64,000 bases of DNA from Marinobacter lipolyticus SM19 (GTDB taxonomy: Bacteria > Pseudomonadota > Gammaproteobacteria > Pseudomonadales > Oleiphilaceae): the NCBI RefSeq assembly GCF_000397065.2, contig NZ_KE007306.1:887164-951163 (forward strand). The letters are read 5' to 3'. Position numbers and translations under genes: made by a program. The notes beneath the pieces were generated by a model. That model ran no database searches, was not told where the DNA came from, and saw only the letters and a list, made by a program, of their open reading frames with translations. This document shows positions 17,321-29,854 of this stretch, piece after piece (within the stretch, counting starts at the first letter, position 1; every line of letters begins with the position of its first letter).

Positions 17321-17980
17321 ATGAGCGAGAAGTTGAAAACACGCAGAGAGCGGGAAAAACAGGCCCGCTACGACGCCATCCTGGATGCCGCTGAACTGGT
17401 ATTCTCGGAGAAGGGTTACGACCGTACTTCCATGGATGACATCGCCCGCACCGCCAGCCTCAGCCGCGCACTGTTGTATGTGTACTTCAAGGACAAGGCG
17501 GCGATCCAGCGAGGCATCATGCTGCGTGCGGGCCAGAGCCTGTGCCGCCGTTTCGAGCAAGCGCGGGATACCGCCACCACGGGCCTGGCGCAGATCACTG
17601 CCATGGGCGAAGCCTACTACCACTTTTACCTGGAAGAACCTGACTACTTTTCAGCCATGACCAAGGCGTCCACCGCTATGACGGAAGCGGACGAACAACA
17701 GGCCATGGATATGCTGTGCTCGAAATCCGAGCTGATGGAGCTGATGGTGGGGGCGATTCGCCTGGGGCTGGAGGATGGCACCATGAATCGCGCGCGGATT
17801 CAGGACCCCGAACAAACAGCGCTTTACCTTCGCGGAGCGCTGCACGGTGTGATTCTGTTGTGTCAGAGTGAAATGGTAGAGCAGGACGGCGACGAATCCC
17901 GAGGTGCGCCCACGGCTTTCTCCGCAGACGCACTGATTCGTCACACCATGGAGATGCTGACTTCTTCTATTGCTTCTTAA
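17321..17980 (+). CDS. TetR family repressor of the efflux operon
   Basis: TetR-type regulator of 219 residues. The N-terminal helix-turn-helix is typical: AILDAAELVFSEKGYDRTSM, then DDIARTASLSRALLYVYFKD. The C-terminal ligand domain is not assignable to a known inducer. Divergent placement next to the RND adaptor gene and the palindrome between them make it the likely local repressor. Confidence 0.92.
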   Translation: MSEKLKTRREREKQARYDAILDAAELVFSEKGYDRTSMDDIARTASLSRALLYVYFKDKAAIQRGIMLRAGQSLCRRFEQARDTATTGLAQITAMGEAYYHFYLEEPDYFSAMTKASTAMTEADEQQAMDMLCSKSELMELMVGAIRLGLEDGTMNRARIQDPEQTALYLRGALHGVILLCQSEMVEQDGDESRGAPTAFSADALIRHTMEMLTSSIAS

Positions 17981-17987
17981 GAATATT

Positions 17988-18075
17988 GTCGGATTACGCT
18001 TCGCTAATCCGACCTACGTGGAGCAATGATTGGGCGGCGTAAGGTAGGTCGGATTAGCCGCAGGCGTAATCCGAC
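17988..18075. repeat. Inverted pair of REP-type palindromes (family C)
   Basis: Two units face each other. The first is GTCGGATTA-CGCTTCGC-TAATCCGAC at 17988-18013, followed by CTACG. The second is preceded by GTAG and runs GTCGGATTA-GCCGCAGGCG-TAATCCGAC at 18048-18075. This GTAGGTCGGATTA-type unit is a widespread gammaproteobacterial REP form. It lies between the convergent tetR and astB genes. Confidence 0.9.
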
Positions 18076-18083
18076 AAAGCAAC

Positions 18084-19424
18084 TCAAATCTGAAAATCGT
18101 AGATGGAACCCAGCCCCAGAATACCGGTCAGCTCATCCAGGGCCTTGCGAACTTCATCCAGCAGCATTGGGTCCGCCAGATCTTCCGTTGACAGTTCCTC
18201 GCGGTAATGGGCCTCAACCCAGGTTGTGAGGCGCTCGTACAGGGCATCATTCAGCAGCACACCATGGTGCATGGCTTTCAGTTCGTCGTCACTCAGTGCC
18301 ACGCGCAAGCGCAGACATGCCGGACCACCACCGTTGCGCATGGACTGTTTGACGTCAAAGACCTCTACTGAGGTGATTGGGCCATCGCCTTTCACCAGGT
18401 CATCCAGATAGCGGCTTACCGAAGACACTTCACGACACTCCCCCGGCACCGCCAGCAACATACCGTCGGCGGTGTTCAGCAACTGGCTGTTGAACAGGTA
18501 CGATTGCACCGCATCCTCAATAGGCACCTCAGCACTACTGACGCGCACCGCCTGTAACTCAGTACCGGTTAACCGGCTGCGGATGTCAGCCAGTACCTTT
18601 TCTTCCTCCAGGAACGCCATGTCGTGGTAAAACAGCGTGTTGGCATTTCCCACGGCAATCACATCGTTATGGAACACGCCGGCATCAATGGCCGCCGGAT
18701 TCTGCTGGGCGAAGACCACGTGGCTGTCCTTCAAACCGTGCAGGCGGGCGATAGCCTGAGAAGCCTCAAGACTTTGTCGCGCCGGGTATTTCGCCGGAGC
18801 CGGCGCCTGTTCATTGAACGCTACCTGGCCGTAGACAAACAACTCTACCCCCGGCTCACCGTAACGACTGCACAAACGGGTATGGTTGGCCGCTCCTTCA
18901 TCACCAAAATGACTGACCGACGGCAACGCCGGATGATGGGCAAACCAGGCATCATCCGCAAAAATGGATTTCAGCACCCTGCCGGTCACCACATGCTCAA
19001 TGGAGCGGTGAAATTTGGCACTCAGGTTGGCCGGCGTGAAGTGCACGCGATGATCGGACGTATCGGCGCTGGGTGACACCGTGGCTGCGTTGGCGGTCCA
19101 CATCGCCGAAGCGGAGGACGCGGCCGCCAGAATTGAGGGATTCTCCCTGGCAACAGCCGCCAGCACGGCCTTGTCCGATCCGGTGAATCCCAGCGCTTTC
19201 AGGGTGGGAATATGGGGCCGCTCATGGGGCGGCAAAACGCCCTGAACGTAACCCCGGTCCGCCAGCCGCTTCATCTTCGCCAGCCCCTGAAGCGCGGCTT
19301 CCTTGGGGTTGGAGACAGCATTCACATTGGACTTGGATGCCACATTCCCCCAGGACAAGCCAGCGTAATTGTGGGTGGGGCCAACCAGGCCATCGAAATT
19401 GGCTTCAACTGCATGTTTAGGCAT
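18084..19424 (-). CDS. astB: N-succinylarginine dihydrolase AstB
   Basis: Second enzyme of the arginine succinyltransferase pathway: succinylarginine to succinylornithine, carbon dioxide and two ammonia. It has 446 residues, the normal size. It starts [20 protein letters not shown]. The amidinotransferase-like catalytic set is visible: Glu in [14 protein letters not shown], His in [15 protein letters not shown] and the nucleophile Cys in [12 protein letters not shown] near the C-terminus. It is the last gene of the leftward ast cluster, 11 bases after astD. Confidence 0.97.
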   Translation of the reverse strand: MPKHAVEANFDGLVGPTHNYAGLSWGNVASKSNVNAVSNPKEAALQGLAKMKRLADRGYVQGVLPPHERPHIPTLKALGFTGSDKAVLAAVARENPSILAAASSASAMWTANAATVSPSADTSDHRVHFTPANLSAKFHRSIEHVVTGRVLKSIFADDAWFAHHPALPSVSHFGDEGAANHTRLCSRYGEPGVELFVYGQVAFNEQAPAPAKYPARQSLEASQAIARLHGLKDSHVVFAQQNPAAIDAGVFHNDVIAVGNANTLFYHDMAFLEEEKVLADIRSRLTGTELQAVRVSSAEVPIEDAVQSYLFNSQLLNTADGMLLAVPGECREVSSVSRYLDDLVKGDGPITSVEVFDVKQSMRNGGGPACLRLRVALSDDELKAMHHGVLLNDALYERLTTWVEAHYREELSTEDLADPMLLDEVRKALDELTGILGLGSIYDFQI

Positions 19425-19435
19425 GTGTCAGTCCA

Positions 19436-21980
<2,545 letters not shown>

Positions 21981-22026
21981 GGCGACCTCCCTGAGTTTGC
22001 AGACTTTTTGATGGTCATATTGACGG

Positions 22027-23043
22027 TCATAGTGGCGCCACCCTTACATCATCACCAGAGCTGCACTCCAGGCATTTCCAGGTACTCACCGGCACCCTGA
22101 TTTCATTCTTGAGGGTTTCACCCAAGGGTGTCAGGGTGCAGCGGAAATCCTCTCCACTCCCGGCAGAGATCAGGCAGATATCGCCGGTATCGGCAGGACT
22201 GCCATGCAGTATGGCACGGCGGCTGGTCACAACGGTTCTCAGGCAGTCGGTACGAGCTTCAAGTACGGGGCCGGCGTCAAAAATGTCCACGTAACACCCG
22301 GCGCTGAAGCCTTCGTGCTGAAGCAGCTCATAGGTTGGACTGGCAAGCTCATGGGGATGCCCAAGTGCCTCCCGGGCGGCACTGGATAGCAAAGTAACGT
22401 AGATCGGATTAGGCGGCATCAGTTCAGCGATGAAGGTTTTACTCAGCAGGCCCGAATACTGGTCCGCGGTTTCAAAATCCATGTCGAAAAAGTGCCGACC
22501 GAGGCTGTCCCAGAATGGCACTTCTCCATGACTGGTCTGGACACCCTGAATTTCCACCACCATGCGGCTACTGAACCATTCCCGGTGCTCGGCAATGAAC
22601 ATCAAGCGGGTACGGGAGAGCAGTTCAAAGGCATCGGTGCCCTTCAGTTCGGGGTCGATGGCGAAGGCACACAAGAGCGAGGTATCGGTCAACGCATGGG
22701 ACGGATACAGCACCTCAACCCGGCGGGACACGCCCAGCTCATGGGACGCATGTATCAGTGCATCCCGGCGGTAATTATAGAATGGCTGGCCGTTGCCAGC
22801 CCGGGCATCGATACCCGCTACGCCATGGATCTTGCCGGTGGCGGTGTCCTGAAGCACAAACAGAAAGCGGGCGGACTCTCCGTTCTTGAGTTTATCGGCG
22901 AAAGAACGAGTGGAGTGGCCGATCTTGGCCGCCAGTGCGTCTTCCTGTTTTGGCAGGGTCGATGACAGCTTTGCACCCTGCTCGCCGGAGATGCCCAGTA
23001 CGCCTTGCAGGTCATCCATTTCAATCGGACGGACCAACCACAT
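22027..23043 (-). CDS. aruF: Arginine/ornithine N-succinyltransferase subunit alpha (AruF)
   Basis: Paralogue of the following gene, 338 residues, starting MWLVRPIEMDDLQGVLGISG. Shared motifs are RLMFIAEHREWFSSRMVVEI, GEVPFWDSLGRHFFDMDFET and FIAELMPPNPIYVTLLSSAA. Order in the cluster (astC, aruF, aruG, astD, astB) is that of the Pseudomonas aru operon. Between astC and this gene lie 168 bases holding foldback element B1, so the downstream genes may be expressed at a different level from astC. Confidence 0.94.
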   Translation of the reverse strand: MWLVRPIEMDDLQGVLGISGEQGAKLSSTLPKQEDALAAKIGHSTRSFADKLKNGESARFLFVLQDTATGKIHGVAGIDARAGNGQPFYNYRRDALIHASHELGVSRRVEVLYPSHALTDTSLLCAFAIDPELKGTDAFELLSRTRLMFIAEHREWFSSRMVVEIQGVQTSHGEVPFWDSLGRHFFDMDFETADQYSGLLSKTFIAELMPPNPIYVTLLSSAAREALGHPHELASPTYELLQHEGFSAGCYVDIFDAGPVLEARTDCLRTVVTSRRAILHGSPADTGDICLISAGSGEDFRCTLTPLGETLKNEIRVPVSTWKCLECSSGDDVRVAPL

Positions 23044-23080
23044 AAGGCCTCCCTTGTTGATAGATGCTTTTTGGGGGTGG

Positions 23081-23170
23081 TGCAGGTGGGGTGACGACTA
23101 TTTTTTTGTGCCTCGGAACTCGCTGCGCTCAGACAGGCGGCTCAAAAAAATAGTCGTCACCCCACCCGCA
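23081..23170. repeat. Foldback element B1 (36-base core, 27-base arms)
   Basis: Arms at 23081-23107 and 23144-23170 pair with one mismatch. The core at 23108-23143, read on the minus strand, contains CTGTCTGAGCGCAGCGAGTT, shared almost unchanged with the elements at 26382-26462 and 42092-42184. Each arm has a G-rich outer part (GGTGGGGT) and a run of T or A next to the core. It lies between astC and aruF within a same-strand gene cluster. Confidence 0.87.
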
Positions 23171-23211
23171 CTTCTATCCCTGTGCTGGCTTTCTCTGAAC
23201 CAGCTGCCGTG

Positions 23212-24825
<1,614 letters not shown>

Positions 24826-25965
24826 ATGCAAAGCAACAAACTGAGAATGGCAATTCGCGCGACGGCAGCAGCAGCAGTATTGGGGGTAGCTGGACAAGCC
24901 GGAGCAGTCAGCTTCAACGCTGGCGACTATGAGATGAGCGTGTATGGCTACGCACGCCTAAATGCTTCTTACGACGTAGACAGTGACCAGGCTCTGAGCA
25001 CGCGCTCTGGTTCTTTCGACGGCCTTGTAAACAACGACGATGCACCTGACGGGCACTTTGGTGCAGATGCCTTCCAGAGCCGTATTGGCGTAACCACCAT
25101 GACACCTCAAGGTGTAAAGATTAACGTCGAAGGCGACTTCCGTGGCAGCGGTGGCGGCTCACTGCGCCTTCGTCACGCGTATGGTGAATACAATGGTGTT
25201 CTGATGGGCCAGACCTGGTCCAACTTCACCAGCTTCGTGGGTAACACTGCAACGCTGGACTTTGACTCCATGCCTGGTGCTGCTGGCTACCAGGCACGTA
25301 CCGCGCAAGCGCGTTACACCTCAGGTCCCCTGTCCATCGCCCTGGAAGAGCCGAACAGTTCTTTCGTTTCTGATGCGGCCAACCTTGCCCAAAAGGATGC
25401 GCTCCCAGCTCTGACCGCTCGCCTTGAGGATTCGGCCGGCGGCATGTCCTACTCTGCTGCGGTTCTCGCTCATCAGGTAGGCTATGACACCGGTAGTGAC
25501 GACGAAAGCGCCGTTGGTTTTGCTACTTTCGTTGCTGCCAAGATGGCACTGAGTGACATGATCACTGTTCAGGGCTCTCTCAGCTATACCGATGGTGCCA
25601 ACAGCTACCTGTATCGTTCTGGCGACAACTTCGGCGCTGCAAGTGCCTACGTTGATGGAAGCGGTGATGTTGAAACCATCTCTGGTTACGGCGGCACCAT
25701 TGGTGCAGGTATCGACCTGGGTGGCGGTCGCAGCGTCAACATCGGTTACGGTCTGGTCGAAGTAGACTGGGACGACGCTGAAGACGATGGCGTTGCTGTT
25801 GCAGATCAGAGCGAAACCAACTCTGCCGCCATGGCCAACTACAAGTGGACTCCGGTACAGAACGTCATGATGGGCGTTGAATACCAGTTCCTGAAGCGTG
25901 AAAACGTCAGTGGTGACGACGGCGATGCAAGCCGCATTCTGTTCGCTGCCCAGTACAACTTCTAA
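24826..25965 (+). CDS. Outer-membrane porin (DcaP/Porin_4-like)
   Basis: Outer-membrane beta-barrel of 379 residues. The start is the ATG at 24826, with GGAGA eight bases upstream; an in-frame GTG at 24811 lies before that site. The signal peptide ends near GVAGQAGA. The mature protein opens with the porin strand YEMSVYGYARLNASYDVDS, shows alternating hydrophobic strands rich in Gly, Asp and Tyr, and ends with the C-terminal barrel signature ILFAAQYNF (terminal Phe). This resembles DcaP-type dicarboxylate or general porins. A strong terminator follows, in keeping with high expression. Confidence 0.88.
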   Translation: MQSNKLRMAIRATAAAAVLGVAGQAGAVSFNAGDYEMSVYGYARLNASYDVDSDQALSTRSGSFDGLVNNDDAPDGHFGADAFQSRIGVTTMTPQGVKINVEGDFRGSGGGSLRLRHAYGEYNGVLMGQTWSNFTSFVGNTATLDFDSMPGAAGYQARTAQARYTSGPLSIALEEPNSSFVSDAANLAQKDALPALTARLEDSAGGMSYSAAVLAHQVGYDTGSDDESAVGFATFVAAKMALSDMITVQGSLSYTDGANSYLYRSGDNFGAASAYVDGSGDVETISGYGGTIGAGIDLGGGRSVNIGYGLVEVDWDDAEDDGVAVADQSETNSAAMANYKWTPVQNVMMGVEYQFLKRENVSGDDGDASRILFAAQYNF

Positions 25966-25989
25966 GCGCCTTTAGAAGTTAACTCAGGA

Positions 25990-26024
25990 GAAACCCCGGC
26001 CGAGTGCCGGGGTTTCTTTTTTTG
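25990..26024 (+). terminator. Rho-independent terminator of the porin gene
   Basis: An 11-bp stem, GAAACCCCGGC with GCCGGGGTTTC, and a five-base loop are followed by seven T. It lies 25 bases after the porin stop. Confidence 0.95.
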
Positions 26025-26237
26025 TACTCCCCACTTTGTACGCCCCATCCAGGATCAAACGCACCAATCCACAGCACCACCGCTACCCTTCTTTCTTCCC
26101 TGACAAACCCAATTTCTCGCCTATTCAACAGCCTGCAGGAACTTCTGCCATCTGGCACACCTGATGCAAGAACATCTATTGAACTCAGAGTGACGGACCA
26201 CACTCCGCCACTGTTTTAACCCAACAGAGGTGACACC

Positions 26238-26348
26238 ATGAAAACATCAACCGATTACAGCCTGCTCTTCGAACTGACCCACCCCTTCGAAGCCGCCGTC
26301 ATACAGGATCTCCGCGACTACTTCGAAGGAATGTACTTCGCAAATTAA
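26238..26348 (+). CDS. Small protein of 36 residues, unknown function
   Basis: ATG at 26238, stop TAA at 26346-26348. The ribosome-binding site AGAGGTG lies 6-7 bases upstream. The peptide begins MKTSTDYSLLFELTHPFEAA and ends DYFEGMYFAN; it is acidic with a short amphipathic helix and no transmembrane segment. I do not recognise it. It stands alone between the porin terminator and foldback element B2, with more than 200 bases upstream for a promoter. The good start site and clean reading frame support it, but its length alone cannot prove coding. Confidence 0.5.
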   Translation: MKTSTDYSLLFELTHPFEAAVIQDLRDYFEGMYFAN

Positions 26349-26381
26349 AAGGGCCCCCACACCCAAAGTCCGACAAGGTGT

Positions 26382-26462
26382 GGGTGGGGGTGTCTGGAAA
26401 AAAGGATCGCCTGTCTGAGCGCAGCGAGTTCAAGCGAGTCTTTTTTCCAGACACCCCCACCC
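26382..26462. repeat. Foldback element B2 (37-base core, 22-base perfect arms)
   Basis: Arms at 26382-26403 and 26441-26462 are perfect inverted copies with a G-rich outer half and an A6/T6 run next to the core. The core at 26404-26440 holds CGCCTGTCTGAGCGCAGCGA and an inner TCGC/GCGA pair. It begins 34 bases after the small protein and ends 25 bases before the stop of the convergent oxidoreductase gene. It could therefore act as a terminator for both. Confidence 0.87.
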
Positions 26463-26486
26463 GCGCCCTATCCGCCGAAGGAAGGC

Positions 26487-27752
26487 CTACTCCCCGGCCC
26501 GCAACCGAGTCCGAACCCCACGCGAAGCCATCACCCCAATCACCTCCATCAAAGAAAGCACCCCCCGATCATGAGTACGCGGCGCCTTGCCCTTCCCCAT
26601 ACGGCCAAGCTGCCGGGTGTACCAACTCACTTCCATTAACGCCATATCGTCAATCAACCGGATACCGGTTCTAATCGGCTTCACCGCACTGGTAAATGAC
26701 TCACCGGCCATAATCCGCTTCGGACAATCCGGCTCGACCGCCAGCGGCCGAGCGATACCAACCAGGTCGGTTGCTCCAGAAGCAATAGCATCCGCCATCC
26801 CGGTTTCCGTGCGGAAGCCACCGGTGACCATCAAGGGAACATCCACCCGCTCACGCACCTTCTCGGCAAACTCCAGAAAATACGCCTCCCGCGCCAGCGT
26901 ACTCTGCTTCACTTCACCGCTCTCTTTAGCAACCCCCGCCCCCTTGGCCATCGCCGGATTCTCATAGTTGCCACCGGAGATCTCCACCAGATCAATGCCC
27001 TTCTCCGCCAGCGCCTCGATCACCGCCAGGGATTCTTCCTCGGTAAAGCCACCCCGCTGGAAATCCGCCGAATTCAGCTTGATCCCCACATTAAAGCCTT
27101 CCCCGGTTGCCTCCCGAATCGCCTGATACACCTCCAGCACAAAGCGCATCCGTTTTTCAGCCGTACCACCCCACTCATCCGTGCGCTGATTATGATGCGG
27201 CGACAGGAACTGGCTCACCAGATAACCATGGGCGCCGTGAACCTGCACCCCACTGAAGCCCGCCTTCTCCGCAATCGCCGCACTGGTCGCGAAGCGCCGG
27301 ACAATGTCCTCAATCTCCGGCCCGGTCAGCGCCCTCGGCGTCGCAAACATACTCCGCATTTCCTTGCGAAATGGCACCGCACTGGGCGACACCGGATCCT
27401 TGTTCAACATCTTCGGGCTCTGCTTGCCCGGGTGGTTCAGCTGCATCCAGATCTGGTTCCCCCCGACCTTCCCGGCCTCCGCCCAGGCCTGCAACAACTC
27501 CAGATCCCGCTCATCCTCCAACACCACGTTCTGCGGCTCACCAATGTGCCGGCGATCCACCATCACGTTTCCGGTAATCGATAGTCCGGTTCCGCCCTCG
27601 GCCCAGGTGCGGTATAGCCTCACCAGATCCTTGGTGACACGGTTATCGATGGTACCCAGGGTCTCGCTCATGGCGGACTTGGCAAAGCGATTGGGAATAA
27701 TTGCCCCATTCTTCAGTGTCAGGGGTTGCGAGAGCTGTTCAGCGGCGTTCAT
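26487..27752 (-). CDS. NADH:flavin oxidoreductase, Old Yellow Enzyme family
   Basis: FMN-dependent TIM-barrel oxidoreductase of 421 residues. It starts MNAAEQLSQPLTLKNGAIIP and has NRFAKSAMSETLGTIDNRVT at the FMN site. The substrate-binding histidine stretch is FSGVQVHGAHGYLVSQFLSP, followed by HHNQRTDEWGGTAEKRMRF. The later phosphate-binding part is LMVTGGFRTETGMADAIASG. Members reduce activated alkenes such as enones or 2,4-dienoyl compounds; the substrate here is unknown. It is divergent from the Clp1-like gene. Confidence 0.92.
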   Translation of the reverse strand: MNAAEQLSQPLTLKNGAIIPNRFAKSAMSETLGTIDNRVTKDLVRLYRTWAEGGTGLSITGNVMVDRRHIGEPQNVVLEDERDLELLQAWAEAGKVGGNQIWMQLNHPGKQSPKMLNKDPVSPSAVPFRKEMRSMFATPRALTGPEIEDIVRRFATSAAIAEKAGFSGVQVHGAHGYLVSQFLSPHHNQRTDEWGGTAEKRMRFVLEVYQAIREATGEGFNVGIKLNSADFQRGGFTEEESLAVIEALAEKGIDLVEISGGNYENPAMAKGAGVAKESGEVKQSTLAREAYFLEFAEKVRERVDVPLMVTGGFRTETGMADAIASGATDLVGIARPLAVEPDCPKRIMAGESFTSAVKPIRTGIRLIDDMALMEVSWYTRQLGRMGKGKAPRTHDRGVLSLMEVIGVMASRGVRTRLRAGE

Positions 27753-27948
27753 TGATCGGTCTCCGTAGGATGCATGAGTTTATCCGAAGCAAGCGCCGAT
27801 CATGGAGAGGAAACAGGTTGGCTGCATTGGCCGTAATACCGTCAGCCCCGACGGTTCTTGCCGCAAGCAAAATGTCCAGACTGCAGCCTATGCCACACAG
27901 GCGTAACATAGAAAGGACCTGAATACTGAACGTCAGGGAGGATGTGGA

Positions 27949-29226
27949 GTGATTGATCCATACCAACCGACAGAGGCAGAACTGCTGGACCGGCTTTGTC
28001 ACGCCAATCACCGGGTGTTGGTGGTGGGGGAATCCGGTAGCGGCAAAACCACCCTGATCCGCCGGCTGATGATCGAACTCACCACCAGGGGACGCGCCAG
28101 CTATTGCCTGAACTGCGATCCCGGCCTGCCCGGCTTTGGGGTGCCAGGCACCCTCGCGCTGGCTCGCCTCGACGGCGATGACTGGTCAATTCTGGCTAGC
28201 GAGCCACTGTGTACCCTGGATGCTGGTCGTTTTCGAATGCCCCTGATGATGGCCGTCAACCGGTTGTTGGCGCAGTTACCACAGGCTCAACAAGCACCAC
28301 AAATTCAAAACGCCACCCTGTTTCTGGACTCCCCCGGGCTGGTTCGTGGCGTCGGAGGCGCCGAATTGCTCCTTGCACTGGCCGCCACGGGTCATATCGA
28401 CCTGTGCCTGGCATTGGCCCACGAAGGCCATCCACCACCACTGGTTAACGAATTGGAATCCCTACAGGCCAGGGTCATCACCATGACCTCTCCTCCCCAG
28501 GCCACCCCCCTGCCACGGACCCAGCGGGTTCTTCAGCGTAGCCAACTCTGGACAGAGCACCTGGGCGAGGGCAACACTGTCACCCTGACACCCGAACCAC
28601 TCACCCTGTTGGGCACGCCACCGCCCCTGGACAACCCGAAGGCCTGGCGTGGCCGCCAGGTCGCCTTATTCCATCGGCGCCAATTCCAAACCCTGGGCGA
28701 AGTACTGGAAGCATCGCCGACACTCATACAGGTAAAGGCCGCCAGCCGGCCCGTCAACGTCGACCAATTGTTGGTGCGTGACACCGTGTATCGGGACAAC
28801 CGACTGCGCACTGCCCCCAAACGGTCTCCCGCACCCGAGCCTCCACGCCCTTCAACCGCTGGCGCCACAGAAGTGAAAGTGGAACTGGGTGCACTCACCA
28901 GCATCACCAGCGAGCCCCAGGTGGCGGTGCGGGTAGGAAATACCGTAGCCACCCTGGTCAACGGTGTTACCGGTGACCCTTTGCTACAGCTGCGGATGCT
29001 ACACCAGGCCCGCAGCCTGCTATTCGATATTGGCGATACCGGCCGGATGCCGCTGCGGGCCGCCCACCAAATCAGCGATGTGTTTATCAGCCATGCCCAC
29101 GCTGACCATATTGGCGGCTTACTGTGGCTGATCCGGTGCCGCATCGGACATTATCCGCCTTGCCGCCTATATGGCCCGCCAGGCTTGCATGAGCATGTGT
29201 CAGGTATGGTGAATGGCATTCTATAG
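27949..29226 (+). CDS. Clp1-like polynucleotide kinase fused to RNase Z-like domain, N-terminal part ended by in-frame TAG
   Basis: GTG start at 27949 with AGGGAGG seven bases upstream; 425 residues to the TAG at 29224-29226. Residues 23-34 are a Walker A, VLVVGESGSGKT. CLNCDPGLPGFGVPGTLAL (about 53-71) and LFLDSPGLVRGVGGAELL match the Clp1/Grc3 polynucleotide-kinase P-loop family (compare its DxDxGQ...PG and NT-G-W-x-G-x-G motifs). From about residue 310 a metallo-beta-lactamase fold begins, with the metal motif FISHAHADHIGG. The frame continues without any other stop to 29811 and that part carries the remaining metal ligands. This product therefore has an incomplete nuclease domain. The family assignment is from motifs only. 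Confidence 0.8.
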   Translation: MIDPYQPTEAELLDRLCHANHRVLVVGESGSGKTTLIRRLMIELTTRGRASYCLNCDPGLPGFGVPGTLALARLDGDDWSILASEPLCTLDAGRFRMPLMMAVNRLLAQLPQAQQAPQIQNATLFLDSPGLVRGVGGAELLLALAATGHIDLCLALAHEGHPPPLVNELESLQARVITMTSPPQATPLPRTQRVLQRSQLWTEHLGEGNTVTLTPEPLTLLGTPPPLDNPKAWRGRQVALFHRRQFQTLGEVLEASPTLIQVKAASRPVNVDQLLVRDTVYRDNRLRTAPKRSPAPEPPRPSTAGATEVKVELGALTSITSEPQVAVRVGNTVATLVNGVTGDPLLQLRMLHQARSLLFDIGDTGRMPLRAAHQISDVFISHAHADHIGGLLWLIRCRIGHYPPCRLYGPPGLHEHVSGMVNGIL

Positions 29227-29232
29227 GACCGG

Positions 29233-29811
29233 GTGGAGGATCGCGCCCCGAAGTTCATCGTCCACGAATGGTACGAGGACCACCTCAAGCGCTGGCAGAT
29301 CACCGCTGGCCAAACCCGGGCCATGCCCCTGGAAACCGTGGTCATCCAGGACGGCGTTGTACACCAGGAAGCGGGCTTTGTTGTCCGCGCCACCCAACTT
29401 GACCATGGGGTCCCGGTAATGGCCTACGCCTACGAGCCCCGCTGTCGGCCCAAGGTACGTGGAGATCAGATGGATGTCCTGGAGAAGGAACCTGGTGAGA
29501 AAGTCGTGTACGCCACTGATTTCCGGGACAGCCCGGACAACATTCGCAAGCTGAGCGAGCTGGCGCGAGATGCCCACACTCTCTTCTGCGAGGCTTCATT
29601 CCTGGTCGCCGACAGAGACCAGGCCGAACGCACACAGCACCTGACCACCGAGACCTGTGCCCGTATCGCCAACCTGGCCGACGTCAGGCAGTTGGTTGCC
29701 TTTCACTTCTCCCACCGCTATGAAAAACAGAGGGACCGGGTGTACCAGGAACTACAGAAATATACTGACAGGCTGGTGATCCCGAGGAAACGTACACCGC
29801 CCCCCGGTTGA
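29233..29811 (+). CDS. C-terminal part of the RNase Z-like domain, same frame, beyond the in-frame stop
   Basis: Reads in the same frame as the Clp1-like gene, starting two codons after its TAG. GTG at 29233 could serve as a restart, with AGGA four bases before it; this gives 192 residues. It holds the missing metallo-beta-lactamase motifs: KVVYATDFRDSPDN (metal Asp), TLFCEASFLVADR and LVAFHFSHRYEKQRD, the last like the HFS-RY end of tRNase Z. Either the full gene (27949-29811, about 620 codons) has suffered a nonsense mutation, or the stop is bypassed or coupled to reinitiation. A base-call error is a third option. Confidence 0.7.
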   Translation: MEDRAPKFIVHEWYEDHLKRWQITAGQTRAMPLETVVIQDGVVHQEAGFVVRATQLDHGVPVMAYAYEPRCRPKVRGDQMDVLEKEPGEKVVYATDFRDSPDNIRKLSELARDAHTLFCEASFLVADRDQAERTQHLTTETCARIANLADVRQLVAFHFSHRYEKQRDRVYQELQKYTDRLVIPRKRTPPPG

Positions 29812-29854
29812 TCGCTCCGTAGCCCGAAGGCTACTGGAGCAATACCGCCAGGGT

